Source: Channallabes apus (Eukaryota; Chordata; Actinopteri; Siluriformes; Clariidae). Taken from it: a stretch of DNA of 64,000 nt. Under the pieces are notes generated by a model. It worked only from the letters and a program-made list of their open reading frames with translations. It was not told the origin of the DNA and ran no database searches. Shown here one piece after another: positions 56,101 through 64,000 of the stretch (position 1 is the stretch's first letter; each line of letters begins with the position of its first letter). Position numbers and translations under genes: made by a program. The stretch lies in assembly GCA_030522415.1 (NCBI GenBank), contig CM060126.1, forward strand, positions 8,866,852 to 8,930,851, given 5' to 3'.

Positions 56101-57799
56101 CCGGCGTCTCAGGAGGGGAAAGCAGTGCACGGTCAACACAGTGTATAGTGGGGATGGTGCGCTGCTGACCTCGACTCAGGACGTTGTGGGTCAGTGGGGG
56201 GAGTACTTCGAAGACCTCCTTAATTCCACCAACATGCCTTCCGATGAGGAAGCAGAGTCTGGGGACATAGAGGTGGACTCTTTCATCTCTGGGGCCGAGG
56301 TCGCGGAGGTAGTCAAAAAGCTCCGTGGTGGCGGGGCCCCGGGGGTGGATGAGATCCGCCCGGAGTTCCTCAAGGCTCTGGATGTTGTAGGGCTGTCATG
56401 GTTGACACGTCTCTGCAACATTGCATGGACATCGGGGACAGTGCCTCTGGACTGGCAAACCGGGGTGGTGGTCCCCCTCTTCAAGAAGGGGGACCGGAGA
56501 GTGTGTTCCAACTACAGAGGGATCACACTTCTCAGCCTCCCCGGGAAAGTCTATTCAGGGGTCCTGGAAAGGAGGGTCCGTCGGATAGTCGAACCTCGGA
56601 TTCAGGAGGAGCAGTGTGGTTTTCGTCCGGGTCGCGGAACAGTGGACCAGCTCTTCACCCTTAACAGGGTCCTGGAGGGGGCATGGGAGACTGCCCAACC
56701 AGTCTACATGTGCTTTGTGGACTTGGAGAAGGCATTCGACCGTGTCCCTCGGGGAGTCCTGTGGGGGGTACTCCGGGAGTATGGGATATCGGATTCCCTG
56801 TTAAGGGCTGTCCGGTCCCTGTACAACCGGTGTCGGAGCTTGGTCTGCATTGCCAGTAGTAAGTCGGACCTGTTTCCGGTGAGAGTAGGACTCCGACAGG
56901 GCTGCCCTTTGTCACCGATCCTGGTCATAATTTTTATGGACAGGATTTCTAGGCGCAGCCAGGGCGTTGAGGGGCTAAAGTTTTGTGGGCTCAGGATTGG
57001 GTCACTGCTTTTTGCAGATGTCGTTGTTCTGTTGGCCTCATCACCCTGTGACCTACAGCTCTCACTGGATAGGTTCGCAGCCGAGTGTGAAGCAGCTGGG
57101 ATGAGAATCAGCACCTCCAAATCTGAGGCCATGGTCCTCAGCCGGAAAAGGGTGGAGTGCCCTCTCAGTGTTGGGAGTGAGATCCTGCCCCAAGTGGAGG
57201 AGTTTAAGTATCTCGGGGTTTTGTTCACGAGTGAGGGTAAAATGGAACGGGAGATCGACAAGCGGATTGTGTCAGCGTCAGCAGTGATGCGGGCTCTGTA
57301 TCGGTCCGTCGTGGTGAAGAAGGAGCTGAGCCAAAAGGCAAAGCTCTCAATTTACCGGTCGATCTACGTTCCTACCCTCACCTATGGTCATGAGCTGTGG
57401 GTAGTGACCGAAAGAACAAGATCGCGAATACAAGCGGCTGAAATGAGTTTCCTCCGCAGGGTGTCTGGGCTCTCCCTTAGAGATAGGGTGAGAAGCTCAG
57501 TCATCCGAGAGGGGCTCAGAGTAGAGCCGCTGCTCCTCCGCATCGAGAGGAGCCAGATGAGGTGGCTTGGGCATCTATTTAGGATGCCCCCTGGGCGCCT
57601 CCCTTGTGACGTGTTCCAGACACGCCCCACCGGAAAGAGACCCCGGGGAAGACCCAGGACACGCTGGAGGGACTATGTCTCTCGGCTGGCCTGGGAACGC
57701 CTTGGGATCCCCCCGGAAGCGCTGGAAGAAGTGGCCGGGGAGAGGGAAATCTGGGCATCCCTGCTGAAGCTGCTGCCCCCGCGACCCGTTCTCGGATAA
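56095..57799 (+). pseudogene. LINE reverse transcriptase with mutated FADD motif
   Basis: After the frameshift the frame is open to 57799. It contains VVKKLRGGGAPGVDEIRPEF, VPLFKKGDRRVCSNYRGITL, QCGFRPGRGTVDQLFTL, MCFVDLEKAFDRVPRGVLW, VRVGLRQGCPLSP and GSLLFADVVVLLASSP. The last block should be LLFADDVVLLASS, so the second catalytic aspartate is Val. The C-terminus reads GKRPRGRPRTRWRDYVSRLA. With the frameshift, this makes the copy unable to move by itself. Confidence 0.92.
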
Positions 57800-57839
57800 G
57801 CGGAAGAAAATGGATGGATGGATGGATGTTTTGTCTTAT

Positions 57840-59046
57840 GACTTGTCACACTAAAGAGTCACACCTGTTCTTTTATGTCAAAATGAATGGACCATTAATA
57901 TTGATTGCTCCAAACCATCTATGCAGTTATTTCTATTTTCATTCTATATGACATGTTGGCAGATAGAACCTATAAAAAAGCTAATTTATCTTAAAGTTTT
58001 AGCATTTAGTTAAGGATTTATAAAAAAAAAATTCTACAAATAATATACTGCAATTATTTATACTTCTGTGATCGTTTAAAATCCCAGGAACCTGATTTAA
58101 TATTCACAAGGTCAGAATTTATGTTTTGGCCTGTAATAAAAGGAGGTTAGGGTCAGTAAGTTAGGTAAGTAAAAGTGTAAAACCTAAAGATCAAGGCAAT
58201 CCTCACTGTGTGGGCGAGATATTTGTACAAGACAAACAGGTTACACAATGTGGTTGTATGTTTTCTGCAAGCAAACTGATATGTACTGTAGTTCACTGAC
58301 TGATCAAAACATTTTGAGCATATTTTAAGCCCAAAAAGTAAATCTGCTAATATGTTTTCATTCAACCCACAGCGGTTACATTTCTCATTTGGTATATATT
58401 AATTAATGCACTTTAAATGCCTTGTTTAAACTTGTTTACCGTAAGTGTTTAAACTTATATTATGCGTTCTTATCTATTTGTTTAGTTTTAGAATTTAATC
58501 CTGCCATGTCACACTCAGTAGGAAGACTTGCTATCTAAAGAAATGTAAGATTATCAGGCATTCTTTTTCTTCAACCTGTAATATACCATTGACGATAAAA
58601 GAATTTGTTCTGACCAACAGACAAAACCTTTCTTTTATTTTTTATAGATATATACAAATATATTTATTAGTCATATCAATATGTTTCATTATACTTACTA
58701 TAACTATAAATAGACAGTTCTGAAAAAAATATTTCAGTTACTGCAGAAATACCAGGTTCCAGTAGTTAATATTGGTCATTTAAAGTATAAACATTGGGAC
58801 AATACAACTACATGGTCCTGACCCATTGTCTACTTTGCTGTTTGTGTCCTACAGGCTATCTATAGAATCAATACGCAAAATACATTTTACGTATTTAAAT
58901 GGATATGATAAATTAAAAGCTACTATGTGGGACTGCACTTTGACATTGCAATTGAATACTGGTTAATCTTGATAATATTAATATTTGATTACTTGTTAAT
59001 CATTAGTGACATGATAACATCAGATAGACCTTTTTTGGGATACATA
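57840..59046. other. intergenic region upstream of a2ml gene 2
   Basis: AT-rich sequence without a recognisable coding block or repeat family. Confidence 0.5.
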
Positions 59047-59099
59047 TCCTTAAAAAGGTCTTCAAACATTAGAACCTGCCATTTGCACAAGACTTCATC
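59047..59099 (+). promoter_or_regulatory. putative core promoter and leader of a2ml gene 2
   Basis: CCTTAAAAAGG at 59048-59058 is the counterpart of TTTAAAAAGG upstream of gene 1, with nearly the same distance to the ATG. AGACTTCATCATGG at the start codon is identical in both genes apart from its first bases. Confidence 0.45.
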
Positions 59100-62000
59100 A
59101 TGGGGGTCAGACAGGTCCATAAACAGCTAAAGCTACTGTTAGCCTGTTTACTCTTTCTTTCTGTTTATGGACATACATCAGGACCGTAAGTAATCATAAA
59201 TGATTTCTAGTGGTGAAAAATACAGTGGTCTACTGTATTCTGTCATATTATAATATGTTGTTTTTATTGCATACATTGTTATTATAAGGATATTTGTTTT
59301 GAAGAAATCCTCTTTCCCTCTTAAATATGTGTGTGTATAACATAAAAAAATTTAAACTATATAAAAATCAGAAAATCAACAGATTTAAATTTTGAACATG
59401 ACTTTGTAAAATTATTATTATTAATGAAAATGAAAGTGATTGTTATAAAAAGTATATTAGAATGGAAACCACACATGTTTGTTCCTTTATTTGTTTATTA
59501 ATTTTTTATACCATTCACAAAATAGAGTGACTATTAAAAAAAAAAGTCCATAAGCATACCAGAATGATATCATAGTACTATAGTGAAGCGTTTTCCTTTA
59601 CTTTGATTTTACTGATCATGCTGTGAGAAACTGGTTTGTCTCTTAAATGGTTTCTTTGGTTGCACAAAAGTAGAGAAAAATCCTTCTAAATATTTACTCT
59701 ATTTCATTATATTTAACTTAAGGCAACTTTCACCTTGAGGCAATTATAATTTTAAAATGTCATCATCATCATTACCAATACATCTATCTGTATTACCAAT
59801 ACATAATGTTTGCCTTTAGATATTTCATGGTGACATTTCCTGCAGTAATAGAGTCTGGTTCTGATGCTAAACTATGTGTGAGTCTTCTGAAGCCTAATGA
59901 GTCTCTGCAAATGACCATTTATCTGGTTCACAACAATGAGAACAGAACCCTTTTACAAGAGACAGTGGAAGAAGAGATTCACCGCTGCTCTCATTTTGAG
60001 GTCAGAAATCTTCCATAATAATAATAATAATAATGATAATAATAACATAATCATGATTAATTGATTAATTCCATTTGGTGACTAATCTAATTTAACATCT
60101 CAACAGGCTCCACAGGTTAAAGGTGAATCTGTGCAGGAGATCAAAGTAGAAGTAAAAGGTGAAAGTTTTAAGATGACAGAGAAAAGGAAAGTGATGTTTA
60201 AATCGTACAACACACTGGGATTTATTCAGACTGATAAACCCATCTACAATCCAGGCCAAACAGGTGATTAATTCCTGTAATACTTATAGTCTGTTGAACT
60301 AAATAAAAGTTTATTTGTTAATTATGGCGCAACTTAAAACAACACCTTTCATTACCATTGTTTTTCAACAGTGAATTTTAGAATTGTCACCATGGATTCA
60401 AATTTTATTCCCCTTGAACAAAAGGTGAGAGAGTCTTAGTCTCTACAGGCAATAGTGCACAATTACTATAATAATTTAATGCAAATTTCTACCACCAATC
60501 CATTCCTATGTATTTACATTTAACTATACATTGCTGTAGTTTTTATTATTGTTTGTTACTGTTTGCACGTTATGTTGTCTTTTTGTATAGTTCTTAGCTA
60601 GTTTAGTTATATTATGGTCTTAATTTGTTGTTTTAGCTAGTTTTGTTAATTTATTAAGTTAATTTATGTTGTATGAAGCACCTTGGTCCTAGAGGAACAT
60701 TTTTCACTTCACTGTGTACTGCACTGGATACTGTGTGGTTGAAATGACAATAAAAGTCTACTTGGCTTAACTTGACACAAAGGGTCTAGGTTAGTTTAAT
60801 TAATTTATGCCCAGATTAATATAGCACCTATTTTTGTGTAATATCTCATAATAATATTCTAATAAATTAGCATAGAGCATTAATGTCCTGGATCAGTTTT
60901 TAATGAGAGTTTTGCACTACTGTTTTCTTTTATAGTACAGCACAGTAATTCTTGAGGTAAGTAAATGAAACCATACATTTTTGTGATACTTTTTAAAAAT
61001 AACTTTTAACTTATGCACACATTGATTAGTGACTATTTATTTATTTTTTATTTTTTAATGAATCAGGATGTTCGTCATAATAGGATTGGTCAATGGACGA
61101 ATGTATCCTCAACAGGCTTGATACTGCAGCTTTCTCATAAGCTAAATGCTGAGGCTCCACAGGGACGTTACTCATTAAAGGCTGAAATTGAAAATAGGTG
61201 GATCACACACCAGTTCAAGGTGCAAAAGTATGGTAAGTTATACTATTAGTAGAGTATCTTTTTTCTTTTGATACAGAGGGAACTGACATACTTTGCTGTA
61301 TTAAAAATACAATTTGACTTTTAGTTTTACCCAAGTTTGAGATTACAGTAAACAAACCCAATGCACACAGTGTTGGTGAGGAGGAGCTTAAACTGGAGGT
61401 TTGTGGAAAGTGAGTGACTTTCAAAAATAATTTTACTAAAAAAGAGTTTTAACCTTTAAATTTTTTATTTAAACATTTGATTTACAGTATAGAAAGTCAT
61501 TGAGGAGCAGCAATGCCTTAACAAATATTTAAAATATCTTGTATAGACTATAAAAGTATACCAAAGTTTTAATTTGTTCAGCATTTAATATTCATTCATT
61601 GTGCATTTTAAGGTACACTTATGGACAGCCAGTACCTGGCCAAGCACTGGTGCAGGTGTGTCGTAAATTTAGCCGTTCCTATTTTCATCAACAAGCTGCC
61701 ACCCTGATTTCTCCATGCCTGGTTGAAACAGTGGAGGTGCGTAGGTTACATGATGTTAATCGACTTTTTTTTGTCAGAAACATATTTGGAATTTGCTATA
61801 TGTTTTTCCCAATAGATGAGTCAGGCTGGTTGTGGCGTCCTTCTATTAAATGTAACAACTTTCATAAAATCTAAATTTGAAGATAATTTTGAGGACAATC
61901 TTAATGCTACTGTTACGCTGATAGAGGAAGGAACAGGTGAGTCAATAACAGAGCTGAAGGTAAATAATTATTGTTTCTAATTAATTATGAATAAAGTACA

Positions 62001-63378
62001 TACATACTTGATAATAACTTAATTTTGTTCCATTTATTTAGAATATTCCATATCAAAATCTGTAATCATTGAGCTCACTTATGAAATTGGTAAAGTGGAA
62101 TTTGTGGATTTACCAAAAAACTTTGAACATCAGGGAGTCATCGAAGGAAAAGTAAGATTTTATTGCTTTTAAATTTACGTTGTCCCACCAATATTCCTTT
62201 TATACATTCTTAGACATGTTTTTTGCAAGTTCAAAGCATTTTGACTTTCTCTGATTAACAGATTAAAGTCACTACCTTCAGTGGAACACCAATTCCTAAC
62301 AGGAAAGTGTATCTTTATGAAGGTAACTGGTGGCCTAAGAAGTTGCTACTTAATCTCACTACAGATAGCAATGGATTGGCAAAATTTTCGCTTGCTTCAC
62401 CAGTACCTCCTACAACAGAGAAACCTCTGATGGTATAGTATGACGACTTAAATACACACAAAATCTTAAAGTCATTTCAATATGCCTTAAAAACAAATGT
62501 ACCTGTTTCCTTGTTATGTAGGCAAGTGTCAATCGTGAAGGACAATATCATACACACAAAACACCATTTTTTACAAATGCTGAAGCAAATATACGCCTGC
62601 TCCAACCTGCCACATCTTACAGTCCAGTGTTCAGTGAATTGTCAATAGAGACCTCAGAGGAACCTTTTAAGTGTGGTGCTGAAATTTCCATAAACGTTAA
62701 CTACTATATTGTCGGTGAAACTACTGAAAGTTTCAGTGTTGCTATTATATACATGGTAAATATATGTACTGTACATATACCGTACAAAACAAGCATTACC
62801 TATTATAGATTCTAACAACTTAACTAAATGCACCTGACAGTAACCCACATATATCTGGCCTTTCTAATCCAGGTCATATCTAGAGGCGCAATAGTCCATC
62901 ATGGGCATGAAAAAGTTGAAGTGAAAGACTCTACAGATGTCAGAAAAGGAAACTTCTTATTTAAACTATCTGTTGTTGCTGAGATGGCTCCTGTAGTGCA
63001 AGTTGTGGTGTACTCTGTTCTGCCCAGTGAGAATGTCATCGCAGCTAACAAAAATTTTAATGTGGAAAAATGTTTCAAAAATAAGGTAATGCTAGGACAT
63101 TCAGGTTTTGTGCTGTTGTTCCTTTTAGCATTCACTGTTTTCAATGTATATTCTAATGTTCTTGAAACAGCTTTCTGTTGAAAATGAAAGCAAAATATCT
63201 ACATTTTTGTACTTTATGTATACTCTAGGTTTCGCTAGAATTCTCTCCCAACAAGGCAGTTCCTGGTGAGAAAAACACTCTCGAGGTCTCAGCTCATCCT
63301 GGTTCACTGTGTGGTCTTGGTGTTGTAGATCAAAGTGTGTTCATCCTGGAATCTGAAGGTCGCCTAAACACTGACAAG
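59100..63378 (+). CDS. a2ml: alpha-2-macroglobulin-like protease inhibitor, gene 2 (first 14 exons)
   Basis: Second secreted macroglobulin gene, head-to-head with gene 1. Exons: 59100-59185, 59820-60000, 60107-60263, 60372-60424, 60936-60956, 61067-61232, 61325-61409, 61613-61736, 61816-61936, 62042-62151, 62262-62432, 62522-62755, 62873-63085, 63229-63378. All are AG/GT bounded and in phase, giving 624 codons without a stop. Thirteen exon lengths equal those of gene 1; exon 8 is 124 bp instead of 115 (three extra residues). The start ATG opens MGVRQVHKQLKLLLACLLFL, a signal peptide sharing [11 protein letters not shown] with gene 1. The blocks include [43 protein letters not shown] and [18 protein letters not shown]. 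The bait region, thioester and receptor-binding parts lie beyond 64000, so function cannot be judged. Introns are short and almost free of transposons, unlike gene 1. Confidence 0.95.
60680..60780 (+). repeat. interspersed repeat 3' fragment in intron 4 of gene 2
   Basis: GCACCTTGGTCCTAGAGGAA and GTTGAAATGACAATAAAAGT are the end of a common fish repeat. It is the only repeat fragment I noticed in the introns of gene 2; intron 1 (59186-59819) looks empty. Confidence 0.5.
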
Positions 63379-64000
63379 GTGAGGGTGTCTAAACGTTTTG
63401 ATTCACTATTACAATTTACTAAATCTTTTGTACTTAAAGTGATTGGGTTTTGAGCCAGTTTTATGTTTAAATGAGTTGACACTAAGCAGTAAAACAGTTC
63501 AATTGACTGGGTTTTTTTTCCCTAAACGTTTAATCATTACAAAAAAAAATACAGGTTCAAAATATTAGAAATAACATTTACATTTTATACTGTAATCATT
63601 TCAGTCGTTCCGTATGTGTACTAATAATGATAAATTAGTTATTGCAGATGTAAGAGTTTGTTAAAAAAAAAAAAAAAAAAGAATTAAAAATAAAAACTGT
63701 GTAAAACCTGCTAACTTAATAACAGCCCCAAAAGTAATTAACCACAAGTATAATACAAATCTGTAGCTTTTCAATGTTGGTCTAATGTTGGTGGTCATTT
63801 GGACCTTTGGCAGTCTAATATTAAATCCAGGAACTAGTGTTAGTGCATGTAGCAGGGTGGTGCAGTGCATGAGTCAAAAACCAAACAGATTACTAATTGT
63901 AAATCAGGTAAACAAGAAACTCACACTCAGTAAAATATTTAACTAAACATGCAAAACTTCATCAAAACAGTAGACAAAGAACCAAAAACAAACAAACTTT
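63379..64000. other. intron 14 of gene 2, incomplete
   Basis: The exon corresponding to 6994-6869 of gene 1 is not found before the window end. An A run lies at about 63664-63680. Nothing else is recognised. Confidence 0.5.

Larger units (their letters stand above)
54462..57826 (+). mobile_element. full-length non-LTR retrotransposon (I/Nimb-like) with 13-bp target duplication
   Basis: The element starts CCCCTCCTTGAACCATCACC and ends in (TGGA)n after CGGAAGAAAA. It is flanked by TGTTTTGTCTTAT at 54449-54461 and 57827-57839. Its GC content is far above that of the surroundings. It encodes an AP endonuclease and a reverse transcriptase. The clade is my inference from the ORF ends and the TGGA tail; RTE-like is an alternative. 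Confidence 0.9.

Noticed and set aside
56704..57261. 185-codon minus-strand open frame
   Set aside because: Antisense of the LINE reverse transcriptase; the GC-rich coding strand creates shadow frames.

Overview
The window is nuclear DNA of a ray-finned (teleost) fish. The evidence is spliced genes with GT-AG introns, vertebrate protein families, and a repeat load typical of teleosts: Tc1-like, hAT, PIF/Harbinger and Tigger-like DNA transposons, tRNA-derived SINEs, non-LTR elements and one Gmr1-like Ty3/gypsy element. The species cannot be read from the sequence; an otophysan fish (catfish or cyprinid side) is only a guess.

Three host genes are supported by exon-by-exon translation. (1) Positions about 1450-13954, minus strand: an alpha-2-macroglobulin-like protease-inhibitor gene. 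Twenty-eight consecutive in-phase exons run from signal peptide through bait region and an intact thioester site; the 3' end lies beyond position 1. (2) Positions 37596-49200, minus strand: a complete usf1-type bHLH-leucine-zipper transcription factor gene with one non-coding and ten coding exons (294 or 299 residues). (3) Positions 59100-63378, plus strand: the first 14 exons of a second alpha-2-macroglobulin-like gene, leaving the window before its bait region. Thirteen of these 14 exons have exactly the same length as in gene 1, so the two are paralogues in head-to-head orientation with usf1 between them.

The 23 kb from 14 to 37 kb holds no host gene that I can support. It contains a degenerate Tc1 relic (17.7-18.2 kb), two copies of one long-TIR Tc1 family (18.5-19.9 and 35.6-36.8 kb), a PIF/Harbinger derivative (21.0-21.8 kb), an RTE-like LINE 3' end (21.8-22.5 kb), a Gmr1-like retrotransposon whose integrase precedes reverse transcriptase (22.5-26.8 kb), a Tigger-like element (26.8-28.2 kb), a hAT-type element with 8-bp target duplications (28.8-29.8 kb) and another Tc1 element (33.7-35.2 kb). 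The usf1 introns hold three hAT-type elements nested inside one another, each with a perfect 8-bp duplication, a near-intact Tc1 element next to a GC splice donor, a minisatellite and a local direct duplication flanking exons 7-10. The stretch 49.7-57.8 kb holds two full tRNA-derived SINEs, further Tc1 relics and a full-length LINE with a 13-bp target-site duplication.

The alpha-2-macroglobulin-like proteins would be secreted protease traps. Usf1 is a nuclear E-box factor. Nothing in the sequence links them functionally; the layout looks like a tandem or inverted duplication around usf1 followed by heavy transposon traffic.
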